From Erythrobacteraceae bacterium Alg239-R51 (GTDB taxonomy: Bacteria; Pseudomonadota; Alphaproteobacteria; Sphingomonadales; Sphingomonadaceae): a stretch of 64,000 nt of DNA. A program made the translations under genes and the position numbers. The notes below the pieces were generated by a model. That model was given only the letters and a program-made list of their open reading frames with translations, was not told the origin of the DNA and ran no database searches. How positions within the stretch are numbered: position 1 is the first letter of the stretch; each line of letters starts with the position of its first letter. Positions 1-8,480 of the stretch are shown in pieces. Location of the stretch: positions 2,046,001 to 2,110,000 of the forward strand of contig CAMZOI010000001.1 in NCBI GenBank assembly GCA_947331495.1, in the 5' to 3' direction.

Positions 1-1325
1 TCGTAGCGGCGCTTGCGCTCGTCCAGCGGCATGTCGAGCGCCACCTGGATCGCATGGGCGATGTCGTCGGGACTGTGGGGATTGACCATGACGGCGTCGC
101 AAAGCTGGATGGCGGCGCCCGCGAATTGCGACAGGATGAGAACGCCGGGATCTTCGGGATCCTGCGCAGCGATGTATTCCTTGGCGACGAGGTTCATGCC
201 GTCGCGCAGCGGCGTGACCAGTCCGATTTTCGCCGCGCGGAAGAAGCCGAACAGTTCGGCATGGCTGTAACCGCGATTGACATAGCGTATCGGCACGATG
301 TCCACCTCGCTGCGCGCGCCGTTGATCTCCCCGCATTTCTGTTCGAGCTGTTCGCGAATTTCCTGGTAGCTTTCGACATCTTCCCGGCTTGGCGGCGCGA
401 TCTGAATAAAGACGAGATCGCGGGCGCGCTCGGGATGCCGGTCGAAAAAACGGCCGATGCCGTCGATGCGTTCGGGCAGGCCTTTCGAATAATCGAGGCG
501 ATCGACGCCGATCATCGCGATGCGCCGGCGCGTGGAGGACAGCAGGCGCTGGGCAGCCTGGCGCGCTTCGCCGGTATTGCCAAGCGCGCTGAAGTGGTCC
601 CAGTCGATACCGATCGGATAGGCACGCGCGATTGCCTCGCGTCCGTCCAGCCGGATCTTGCCCGTTTTCTTGTCGACCTCGGCACCCAGTTCGGTTTCGC
701 AATAATGCACGAAGCTTTCGAGCCATTCCTCGGTCTGGAACCCGACTACGTCGTAGGACAGAAGAGTGCGTACCAGTCGTTCGTGATAAGGGAGCGATAC
801 GTACAGCCGCGTCGGCGGCCAGGGAATGTGAAGAAAGAACCCGATCCGGTTGTCGATCCCGTGTGACCGCAAGCGTTCGCCCAGGGGCATGAGATGGTAA
901 TCATGCACCCAGATATTATCGTCCGGCTCGATCATCGGGGCGACGGCTTCGGCGAAGCGTTCGTTCACTCTCTCGTAGCCCTTGGCCGTCTCGCGTTCAT
1001 ATTCCACGAGGTCCAGCCGGTAGTGGAACAACGGCCATAACGTGGAATTTGCGTAGCCATTGTAATATTCGTCGATATCGCGTTTCGACAGGTCCATGGT
1101 GGCGATGGTGACGCCCTCGGTGGTCTGGGTCTCGATTTCGCCGGTGTGCTCGGCCACCTCTTCCCCGGACCAGCCGAACCACAGGCCGGACCGCTCTTTC
1201 AGCGCTGCATTGAGCGCCCCCGCCAATCCCCCCTGCGCGCCCGCCGCGCCGCGTGCCTTGGGCACCGCAACGCGGTTGGAAATCACCACAAGGCGGGAGT
1301 TTTCGGTCAGCGCACTTCGCTCCAC
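1..1325 (-). CDS. otsA: Trehalose-6-phosphate synthase (3' end outside window)
   Basis: GT20 glycosyltransferase that joins UDP-glucose and glucose-6-phosphate into trehalose-6-phosphate in the cytoplasm. The visible 441 residues contain the family landmarks in order: NRVAVPK, GGLAGAL near residue 31, [38 protein letters not shown] and [10 protein letters not shown]. Family members are about 450-480 residues, so only the C-terminal tail lies beyond base 1. I placed the start at a GTG at 1325, which gives an N-terminus running into RLVVISNRV and overlaps the end of the GH15 gene by 19 bases. No ATG is available in this frame near the N-terminus. Last visible gene of the egtB-to-otsA series; it should use the same pathway as otsB. 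Confidence 0.95.
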   Translation of the reverse strand, partial: MERSALTENSRLVVISNRVAVPKARGAAGAQGGLAGALNAALKERSGLWFGWSGEEVAEHTGEIETQTTEGVTIATMDLSKRDIDEYYNGYANSTLWPLFHYRLDLVEYERETAKGYERVNERFAEAVAPMIEPDDNIWVHDYHLMPLGERLRSHGIDNRIGFFLHIPWPPTRLYVSLPYHERLVRTLLSYDVVGFQTEEWLESFVHYCETELGAEVDKKTGKIRLDGREAIARAYPIGIDWDHFSALGNTGEARQAAQRLLSSTRRRIAMIGVDRLDYSKGLPERIDGIGRFFDRHPERARDLVFIQIAPPSREDVESYQEIREQLEQKCGEINGARSEVDIVPIRYVNRGYSHAELFGFFRAAKIGLVTPLRDGMNLVAKEYIAAQDPEDPGVLILSQFAGAAIQLCDAVMVNPHSPDDIAHAIQVALDMPLDERKRRY

Positions 1326-3094
1326 GGTTTGCTGAGCAGGCCAGCACAGTTGATTATACCTACCAGCGAATAGGTTTGGGGGAAGTTCCCCCATAACTCG
1401 TTGGTTTCATAGTCGAGATCTTCGCTGAGAAGACCCGAACGCGTGGTGTGGCTCAACATCGACGTGAAGATCTCGCGCGCTTCGTCCCTGCGCCCAACCA
1501 AGGCAAGCGCTTCGATCAGCCAGAACGTGCACACGTTGAACGCCGTTTCGGGCGCGCCAAAATCGTCTTCGGCGGCATAGCGCAACATGTGGTCGCCGCG
1601 GCGCAGGTTGCGTTCTATTGCAGCAAAGGTTTTCAGGAAACGCTCGTCATCCGGCTTGAGATAGCGCAGTTCGACCATCTGCAACAGGCTGGCATCGAGA
1701 TAGTCGCTCTGGAAGCTGGCGCCGTAGTGCTCGCCTTCCTCGCGCCAGGCTTCGGATTCGATCTTGGCACGGATGTGTTCGGCGCGTTCCTTCCAGTAGC
1801 GGACCCGATCGCCTTTCCCCAATGTAGCGGCCACATTCGCAAGCCGATCGCACGCCGCCCAGCACATGACGACAGAATAAGTATGCACTTCCTGGCGGGT
1901 GCGGAATTCCCACAGCCCGGCATCGGGCCGGTCATGCTTGGCCCAGGCGGCCTCGCCCACCTCTTCCAGATGCGCGAAGTCCGTTTCGTCCGCCATGCGC
2001 AACAGCCGCGTGTCGAAGAACGCTTGCGCGGTCGGCATGACGATCTGGCCATAGCAGTCGTACTGCACCTGCTTGTAAGCAGCATTGCCGATCCGCACCG
2101 GACCCATGCCGCGATAACCGGCAAGGTGGACGGCTTCGGATTCGTGCAGATCGCCTGAACCCATCACCGAATAAAGCGGCTGGATTTGCCCGCCACGGGA
2201 CTGGTCAACGATGTTGCGCAGATAAGCCAGGTATTTTTCCAGCACATCGAGCGCGCCGAGCCGGTTCAGTGCCTGGACGGTATAGTAGCTGTCGCGGATC
2301 CAGCAGTAGCGATAATCCCAGTTGCGCTGGCTGTCGGACGCTTCGGGAATGGATGTGGTCAACGCCGCGACGATCGCGCCGGTTTCCTCGTGCTGGCACA
2401 GCTTCAGGGCGATGGCGGCCCGGATAACCTCTTCCTGCCACTCGAGCGGTATGTGCAGCCCGCGCACCCAATACTGCCAGTATTTCTTCGTGTTGGCTTC
2501 CATCCTTCTGATTTCGCTGCGAATGTTGCCGCTGAACGGTTCATCTGGGCCTAGGAAGAAGTGCTGATCGCTTTCGACGCGATAATAACAGTTTTCCAGT
2601 ATATAGCCGACCGGAGCATCGGTCGACAGCCGCATGGCCTGAGGCCCGACCAGATAGCGGATGTGGTTCGTGCCATTCGTCGTTGCGGCTAAATCTTCAC
2701 CGTAATTCTTCATCGGCGCGAGGCGGACCCTGAGACGCGGGGCCCCGGCAACGGGGCGCACGATACGGATGAAGGCGACGGGTCGGTACATCCTGCCCGA
2801 GCGTTCGAAGCGGGGGGCGAAGTCATGGATTTCGACCGCGCTGCCGTCTTCCGCCTCGAGCCGCGTGACGAGGATCGCCGTGTTGCGCACGTAATGCTGG
2901 TTGGAGGACACCTGGTTTTCGAGTTCGAACCGCCACGTGCCCACGTCGCGCTGGTCTCCGTTCAGCAAGGAACAGAAGACCGGGTCACCGTCGACCCGGG
3001 GAACGCAACCCCATACGAATCCGGCGTTCTCGTCTACCAGAGCGCTGACCTGGCAGTTGCCGATTGGCGCAAGTTGAAGATCGGGCTGCGTCAT
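1307..3094 (-). CDS. Glycoside hydrolase family 15 protein (glucoamylase or trehalase type)
   Basis: 595-residue cytoplasmic GH15 enzyme with no signal peptide. The N-terminal region (PIGNCQVSALVDENAGFVWG) is the usual bacterial GH15 beta-domain start; the (alpha/alpha)6 catalytic half carries NWDYRYCWIRDS and ends with ELWGNFPQTYSLVGIINCA, both typical. Members hydrolyse alpha-glucosidic bonds in starch, isomaltose or trehalose. Its position between otsB and otsA makes a trehalase or trehalose-recycling role plausible, but this is inference because glucoamylase-like members are also found beside otsAB. I chose the ATG at 3094 over a TTG at 3106 because it makes an ATGA overlap with the otsB stop. 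The 3' end overlaps the otsA start. Confidence 0.9.
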   Translation of the reverse strand: MTQPDLQLAPIGNCQVSALVDENAGFVWGCVPRVDGDPVFCSLLNGDQRDVGTWRFELENQVSSNQHYVRNTAILVTRLEAEDGSAVEIHDFAPRFERSGRMYRPVAFIRIVRPVAGAPRLRVRLAPMKNYGEDLAATTNGTNHIRYLVGPQAMRLSTDAPVGYILENCYYRVESDQHFFLGPDEPFSGNIRSEIRRMEANTKKYWQYWVRGLHIPLEWQEEVIRAAIALKLCQHEETGAIVAALTTSIPEASDSQRNWDYRYCWIRDSYYTVQALNRLGALDVLEKYLAYLRNIVDQSRGGQIQPLYSVMGSGDLHESEAVHLAGYRGMGPVRIGNAAYKQVQYDCYGQIVMPTAQAFFDTRLLRMADETDFAHLEEVGEAAWAKHDRPDAGLWEFRTRQEVHTYSVVMCWAACDRLANVAATLGKGDRVRYWKERAEHIRAKIESEAWREEGEHYGASFQSDYLDASLLQMVELRYLKPDDERFLKTFAAIERNLRRGDHMLRYAAEDDFGAPETAFNVCTFWLIEALALVGRRDEAREIFTSMLSHTTRSGLLSEDLDYETNELWGNFPQTYSLVGIINCAGLLSKPWSEVR

Positions 3095-3834
3095 AGGTCC
3101 AACCAATCGTGCACTGCTGCGACATCGTCGAGCCGGTAACGCGCACCAGCGCTGATTCGGTCTCCCACGGCCACGCCAAAACCGCCCCGCGCCATCGCTC
3201 CGGAGAAACCGTCCTCGTCGGTTACGTCGTCGCCGACGAAAACGGGCGTTGCGCCCTTGAAGGTTTGCTCGTCCATGAAGGCCCTGACCGCCCCGCCCTT
3301 GTTCGCCCCAGGGCGGACGAGTTCGGCGACGCCCTTGCCCGACGTGACGCAGAGTTCGTGCCGCTCGGCAACTTCCGTGACGAAATCCGTCACCTGATCG
3401 CGCAAGTCGGGTTTACCCCGGAAATGCAGCGCGCCGCCATGCAGCTTCGTTTCGTAGAAAAGTTCGTGTTCTTGCGCATATTCGCGCAGTTCGGTGACGG
3501 CGGCATCGGGCAGGCCGACAGGTTCCTTGCCAAGCCGTGATCCGTCGGCGAAGAGGCGCGATACGCCATGCGATCCTGCGCGACAGATCGAAACCTCGCC
3601 AAGATGATCGCATAGATCGTCCAGCGCCCGTCCACTAACCAGAGCGAGCCGTCCGTCGAGCCGGTTGCGCAGGCGATGCAACCGTTCCACCAGATCATCG
3701 GGAACGTGGATGGCGCCGGGTTCGGGCGCAATTTCAACCAGCGTTCCATCGAAATCGAGGAACAGGGCCACCGGCCCGCGAGCCATCAGGTCGCGCAGAG
3801 GCGGCGGGGGCGAAAGCGGGTCCGGGTCGGCCAT
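3091..3834 (-). CDS. otsB: Trehalose-6-phosphate phosphatase
   Basis: 247-residue HAD-superfamily phosphatase that removes phosphate from trehalose-6-phosphate, the second step after OtsA. Motif I is LFLDFDGTLVEI near residues 25-36 with the nucleophilic Asp; LVSGRAL follows; motif IV is VFVGDDVTDEDGF. The start is the ATG at 3834, preceded by AAAGGA at 7 bases; a TTG at 3870 would add 12 residues without a better ribosome site. It ends in an ATGA overlap with the GH15 gene, implying coupled translation. About 40 bases separate it from the upstream aspartic protease, so it may belong to the same transcript as egtBD. Confidence 0.95.
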   Translation of the reverse strand: MADPDPLSPPPPLRDLMARGPVALFLDFDGTLVEIAPEPGAIHVPDDLVERLHRLRNRLDGRLALVSGRALDDLCDHLGEVSICRAGSHGVSRLFADGSRLGKEPVGLPDAAVTELREYAQEHELFYETKLHGGALHFRGKPDLRDQVTDFVTEVAERHELCVTSGKGVAELVRPGANKGGAVRAFMDEQTFKGATPVFVGDDVTDEDGFSGAMARGGFGVAVGDRISAGARYRLDDVAAVHDWLDL

Positions 3835-3874
3835 CGCCGGGTCCTTTAACGGCTCGCGCGCAGTGGTCAAACGG

Positions 3875-4573
3875 TCACTCTTCGATACGGTCTTCGGTTT
3901 TCGGAACCAGGATCAGCGTGCCTTCCTCGACCCGCCAGGATCCAAGCCGTGCAAGCACGTTCATCCCGATCACGTTGAAGTCGCCGAAGCTTTCCGAAAT
4001 CGCAGCATCCGTGCCGCTCGCATTGACGTTGCCGAAGGTCAGGTTCTCGACCGTGGCCACATGGGCCTGGACTGTGCCGTTTGCCGTGCCGAGCATGATC
4101 GGAATTCCGCCCCGTCTCGGCTCGAGCCCGGCCTGCTGAGCCAATGGCGCGGAAATTGCGGTCAGCGTAGCCCCGGTGTCGATCATGAAATTGCCGGGCG
4201 TGCCGTTCACCTCGGCACGGACCCAGTAATGCCCGTCGGGTGACAGCGGAATTCGCGTTTCGCCGCCCGCCACCACCTGTTCGGGCAGGCCGATCTGGGG
4301 AACGGCGACCTCGAAACGCGGATCGAAGCGGGAAAGCTGCAGCACCACGGTCAACAGGATCAGGCCAAGCGCGGCTGAACTGAACAGGCGCAGCATCCCG
4401 CCCAGCGCGGATTTGCGCGCAATTGCTGCACCAATCCAGCCCAGCGCCATCGCGGCAACGGCAGCGATCAGCAATTCGGACCGGGGGATGGAGCGCAGCA
4501 CATCTGCGGCGGCGCTGAATGCGGGTTCGAGATCCATGGGCCCGATATAGGCGCGCATCGGTGGCGCGTCCAT
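3875..4573 (-). CDS. Membrane-anchored retropepsin-like aspartic protease (TIGR02281 type)
   Basis: 232-residue protein with two hydrophobic segments at about residues 34-53 and 57-78, then a single-lobe aspartic protease domain. The catalytic motif is NFMIDTGATLTAIS, followed by flap and core sequence containing IMLGTANGT and NVIGMNVLARLGSW. Retropepsin-like proteins have one DTG per chain and act as dimers. The protease domain is probably periplasmic. Substrate unknown; related proteins are widespread in alphaproteobacteria. It sits 9 bases after egtD and 40 before otsB. No clear ribosome site is seen; in-frame ATGs at 4558 and 4537 are alternative starts. Confidence 0.85.
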   Translation of the reverse strand: MDAPPMRAYIGPMDLEPAFSAAADVLRSIPRSELLIAAVAAMALGWIGAAIARKSALGGMLRLFSSAALGLILLTVVLQLSRFDPRFEVAVPQIGLPEQVVAGGETRIPLSPDGHYWVRAEVNGTPGNFMIDTGATLTAISAPLAQQAGLEPRRGGIPIMLGTANGTVQAHVATVENLTFGNVNASGTDAAISESFGDFNVIGMNVLARLGSWRVEEGTLILVPKTEDRIEE

Positions 4574-4582
4574 GAACGTGAC

Positions 4583-5581
4583 TTATGGCGCGTTGCGCAA
4601 TTCGGTCGCGCGGGCGAGGACGAGCGAGAAGCGCTTTTCACTGTCGAGCCAGCGCTTTACCGGCGTCCATCCCCCGGCCAGCAGCAAGGTGTTGGTGCTG
4701 CGACGTGTGAATTTGTGGCTGTTTTCCGTATGAATGGTTTCGCCTTCGGCCAGTTCGAACCGATGACCGGACACTTCGAAAGCGATATCGCGCGTGGCGC
4801 GCAGATGCATTTCCACCCGCGCGAAATCGTCGTTCCAAACCGCGGAATGTTCCAGCGCATCGACCGGAATGGTCCCGGCAAGTTCGCGATTGATCCGCCG
4901 CGCCAGATTTAGGTTGAATTCAGCCGTGACGCCGCTGGCATCGTCATAAGCGGCTTCCAGCACTTCGCGATCCTTGACCAGGTCCATTCCGATCAGGAGG
5001 TACGGCAATTCACTTTCTTCTCCGCCTAGCGTTGCGCGCATGGAACGCAGAAGGTCAACGGCGGTCCGCGCGACCATGTTGCCAATCGTCGAGCCCGGAA
5101 AGAAGCCCAGCTTCTTCATGTCCAGCACTTCGCGCGGCAATTCGACCTGCTTGGTGAAATCGGCCTCGACCGGATAAACGTCGAGATCGGGAAATTTTTT
5201 CGCCAGATCGGCCGCCGCCTCGCGCAGGAAATCCCCCGCGATGTCGAGCGGGACGTAAGCCCCAGGCTGAATTGCTTTGAGCAGCAGCGGCGTCTTGACC
5301 GAACTGCCCGAACCGAATTCGACGACAGCCCGGTCGGGTCCGATCAGCTCGGCAAATTCCGCACCGCGCGTCTCGAGGATCTCGGTTTCGGCGCGGGTCG
5401 GGTAATATTCCTCGACCCCGGTAATGTCTTCGAACAATTGCGAGCCGGCATCGTCGTAGAGCCAGCGCGCGGGAACCGCTTTCTCCGGCTGCGACAATCC
5501 GTCGAGCACGTCGGAGCGGAACGCCTTGTCGACCCCGTCATCGTCACGATCGACAAGTACAATTCCCTGTTCGGCTTTCAT
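4583..5581 (-). CDS. egtD: L-histidine N-alpha-methyltransferase, ergothioneine biosynthesis
   Basis: 332-residue SAM-dependent methyltransferase that trimethylates histidine to hercynine, the first step of ergothioneine synthesis. The SAM-binding glycine-rich motif EFGSGSSVKT is at residues 88-97, preceded by the family sequences WLYDDAGSQLFEDIT and EYYPTRAETEIL; MHLRATRD and the C-terminal TENSHKF also fit. The start is the ATG at 5581, which overlaps the egtB stop as ATGA; 74 further residues upstream would lie entirely inside egtB. Coupled translation with egtB and a shared pathway make the assignment firm. Confidence 0.95.
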   Translation of the reverse strand: MKAEQGIVLVDRDDDGVDKAFRSDVLDGLSQPEKAVPARWLYDDAGSQLFEDITGVEEYYPTRAETEILETRGAEFAELIGPDRAVVEFGSGSSVKTPLLLKAIQPGAYVPLDIAGDFLREAAADLAKKFPDLDVYPVEADFTKQVELPREVLDMKKLGFFPGSTIGNMVARTAVDLLRSMRATLGGEESELPYLLIGMDLVKDREVLEAAYDDASGVTAEFNLNLARRINRELAGTIPVDALEHSAVWNDDFARVEMHLRATRDIAFEVSGHRFELAEGETIHTENSHKFTRRSTNTLLLAGGWTPVKRWLDSEKRFSLVLARATELRNAP

Positions 5582-6834
5582 CGACAATCTTTCGCGAGGC
5601 GCAGGCCGGTGAACTGCCAGCGCTGGTGAGGATAGAAGAAGTTCCGATAGGATGCGCGCGAATGTCCGCGCGGGGTGGCGCAACTCGCACCCTTCAGCAC
5701 GAACTGTCCGCTCATGAACTTGCCATTGTATTCGCCGACCGCGCCGGGAGCCGGCTCGAACCCCGGGTAGGGAAGATAGGCCGAGCGGGTGAACTGCCAG
5801 CAATCGCCGAACAATCCCGGGCTTCCTGCGGGAAGCGGCGGTTCAGCCTCGTCGAGCTGGTTGCCCGCTGCGGGATCATGCGCCGCATCGTGCCCTTCCT
5901 GGCCGCGCGCGATGGCTTCCCATTCGAATTCTGTCGGCAGGCGCTGACCCGCCCAAGTGGCGAAGGCATCGGCTTCGTAATAGGAGATGTGGCTGACCGG
6001 CGCATCGGGATTTCGCGCGCTCCAGCCGGAATGGGTGAAGTGTTCATCGTCGCGCCAGTAGGAAGGCGCGGCAATGGCATTCTCGTTGACCCACGCCCAA
6101 CCGTCGGAGAGCCATAGAGCCGCGTTCTCATAGCCGCCATCGGCCATGAATTGGGCCCATTCGCCATTGGTCACGAGACGCGCGGACAGCGCGAAAGGTT
6201 CGAGCAGGACGCGGTGCGCCGGTCCTTCGCAATCGAAGGCAAAACCATCGGTCTGCTTGCCGACCCGGGCGATGCCACCGGGATGGGTATGCCAGCCATC
6301 TCCGCTCGTGACGGAATGCGGCGCAGAGCCATCCCAGATTGCGACGCCCAGCGGGTTCTGGAACAGCGCGTGCTTGATGTCGGTCAGCAACAGTTCCTGA
6401 TGCTGCTGTTCGTGACTGAGACCGAGCTCGATCAGCGGAGCGAGTTCCTCACGCTCGAAAAGCGTGCCCATCGCTGCATCGACGTGAGCGCGCCATTGGC
6501 AAATTTCATGCACTGTCGGACGCGACAGCATGCCGCGTGAAAACCGCGCGATCCGTTCGCCTTCGGCTTCGTAGTAGGAGTTGAATACGAACGGCCAGTT
6601 CTCGTCGAACAGTCCGTAACCATCCAGATTGTCGCGCAGCAGGAAGGTTTCCCAGAACCACGTCGTATGCGCCAGATGCCACTTTGCAGGGCTGGCATCC
6701 TCCATGGACTGAATAGTCGCATCAGCATCGGAGAGTGGGGCGACGAGCGCTTCGCTCAACGCGCGGACCTTGCCGTAGCGAACCTGCAGATCCTCTCCGA
6801 GCGCGAAGCCCGCCATTTGCCGGGTCTGGGGCAT
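5578..6834 (-). CDS. egtB: Ergothioneine biosynthesis sulfoxide synthase EgtB
   Basis: 418-residue non-haem iron enzyme that couples hercynine to a thiol donor (cysteine or gamma-glutamylcysteine) with oxygen. The N-terminal DinB-like domain supplies iron ligands: His in WHLAHTTWFWE (about residue 56) and the HEQQHQE motif at 141-147. The C-terminal part is an FGE/sulfatase-modifying fold with VSHISYYEADAFATWAG and LPTEFEWEAIARG. No egtC or egtE follows, as in many proteobacteria, so the final C-S lyase must be elsewhere or recruited. A purine-rich GGGGAAGGGA lies immediately upstream of the ATG. First gene of the egt-ots series. Confidence 0.94.
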   Translation of the reverse strand: MPQTRQMAGFALGEDLQVRYGKVRALSEALVAPLSDADATIQSMEDASPAKWHLAHTTWFWETFLLRDNLDGYGLFDENWPFVFNSYYEAEGERIARFSRGMLSRPTVHEICQWRAHVDAAMGTLFEREELAPLIELGLSHEQQHQELLLTDIKHALFQNPLGVAIWDGSAPHSVTSGDGWHTHPGGIARVGKQTDGFAFDCEGPAHRVLLEPFALSARLVTNGEWAQFMADGGYENAALWLSDGWAWVNENAIAAPSYWRDDEHFTHSGWSARNPDAPVSHISYYEADAFATWAGQRLPTEFEWEAIARGQEGHDAAHDPAAGNQLDEAEPPLPAGSPGLFGDCWQFTRSAYLPYPGFEPAPGAVGEYNGKFMSGQFVLKGASCATPRGHSRASYRNFFYPHQRWQFTGLRLAKDCR

Positions 6835-6986
6835 GTCCCTTCCCCCCTATCCTTGCGGCCGCCCGAACGCGGCGAACGCGCTGAAGCATGACCTGTTTCA
6901 GAGTCAGTTAAAAGCCCTTGCGAGGATTTTCGTTCCGGATCAACCGGCTGCTTCGTCCGGTCTCCGCCTGGCGGTTCTCGATCGGA

Positions 6987-8360
6987 TCAGGCTGCATCGG
7001 CACGACGGACGGCCTGTTCCTCGTTGAGCATCTCGGCGATGAGGAAGGCAAGTTCGAGCGATTGGGCAGCGTTCAGACGGGGATCGCAATGCGTGTGATA
7101 GCGGTCGCCCAGTGCCTCATCGGTAATGGCCACGGCTCCGCCTACGCATTCGGTAACATCCTGTCCGGTCATTTCGACATGGATGCCGCCCGGATGCGTT
7201 CCTTCCGCACGATGCACGGCAAAGAAACCTTTGACCTCGGTCAGGATCCGGTCGAACGGGCGCGTCTTGTAGCCGCTTTCCGACTTGACGACATTGCCGT
7301 GCATGGGATCGCAGCTCCAGACGACCGGATGCCCCTCCTGCTTGGCAGCACGCACGAGCCGCGGCAGTCCCTCTTCGACCTTGTCGTGACCGAAACGACT
7401 GATGAGCACGATGCGCCCTGGTTCGCGTGCCGGGTTGAGCGTGTCGAGCAGGCCTAGCAGCTCGTCAGGTTCCAGGCTCGGCCCGCATTTCATGCCGAGC
7501 GGATTGCCGATCCCGCGCGCGAATTCGACATGCGCGCTGCCCTTGAAACGTGTGCGGTCGCCGATCCACACCATGTGCGCGCTGCAATCGTACCAGTCGC
7601 CGGTCAGGCTGTCGCGGCGGGTCAGTGCCTGCTCGTACGGCAGAAGCAAGGCTTCGTGACTGGTATAGAAGCTGGTGCGCTGAAGCTGCGGCAGCACTTG
7701 CGGATCGACGCCGCACGCCTCCATGAAATCGAGCGCTTCGCCGATACGGTCGGCCACGTCCTTGAACTTCGCCGCCCATGGACTGCGCCCCATGAATTCG
7801 AGCGTCCACTGGTGGACCTGGCGAAGGTTCGCGTAACCGCCCGTGGCGAAGGCGCGCAGCAGGTTGAGCGTTGCCGCTGCCTGCGAATAGGCGCGCACCA
7901 TGCGCTGCGGATCGTTGGTCCGGCTGGCTTGATCGAAATCGATACCGTTTACATTGTCACCGAAATAGCTCGTCAGTGTCACATCGCCCTGCGTTTCGGT
8001 GTTCGAACTGCGCGGTTTGGCGAACTGGCCTGCCATGCGGCCGACCTTCACGACCGGCTTCTTGCTAGCGAAGGTCATCACCACCGCCATCTGAAGCAGG
8101 ACGCGAAACGTATCGCGAATGTTGTTGGGGTGAAATTCGGCGAAACTTTCCGCGCAGTCACCACCCTGCAATAGAAAGGCCTTGCCCTCGGCAACTTCGG
8201 CAAGATCCGCTTTCAATGCGCGCGCCTCGCCAGCGAAGACCAGTGGCGGATGGGTTTCGAGCGTAGTCGTCGCCGCATCGAGCGCCGCCCTGTCGGGATA
8301 TTCCGGGAGGTGCCGCGCCTCGAATTGCGTCCAGCTATCCGGTGCCCATTTTACTGCCAT
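6987..8360 (-). CDS. 3-deoxy-7-phosphoheptulonate synthase, class II
   Basis: 457-residue class II (plant-like) DAHP synthase: condenses phosphoenolpyruvate and erythrose-4-phosphate in the first step of the shikimate pathway. Landmarks are [13 protein letters not shown] near residue 80, [52 protein letters not shown] and [19 protein letters not shown] with metal-binding Cys, His, Glu and Asp residues. Length matches the family (about 450-470). I start at the ATG at 8360; a TTG at 8372 adds four residues. It stands alone, with a 152-base gap before egtB and about 120 bases after the M16 gene. Confidence 0.95.
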   Translation of the reverse strand: MAVKWAPDSWTQFEARHLPEYPDRAALDAATTTLETHPPLVFAGEARALKADLAEVAEGKAFLLQGGDCAESFAEFHPNNIRDTFRVLLQMAVVMTFASKKPVVKVGRMAGQFAKPRSSNTETQGDVTLTSYFGDNVNGIDFDQASRTNDPQRMVRAYSQAAATLNLLRAFATGGYANLRQVHQWTLEFMGRSPWAAKFKDVADRIGEALDFMEACGVDPQVLPQLQRTSFYTSHEALLLPYEQALTRRDSLTGDWYDCSAHMVWIGDRTRFKGSAHVEFARGIGNPLGMKCGPSLEPDELLGLLDTLNPAREPGRIVLISRFGHDKVEEGLPRLVRAAKQEGHPVVWSCDPMHGNVVKSESGYKTRPFDRILTEVKGFFAVHRAEGTHPGGIHVEMTGQDVTECVGGAVAITDEALGDRYHTHCDPRLNAAQSLELAFLIAEMLNEEQAVRRADAA

Positions 8361-8480
8361 TGTCGTATCCAATTCGCCGCGAGTGTCGCGCTTTCAACTT
8401 TATCCATCGCACAGCACTACACCCGATGGCGCAAGCAGCAAAAGCTTGGCCGGCGCAAAAGCCCGATTTGCGTGACTCGA

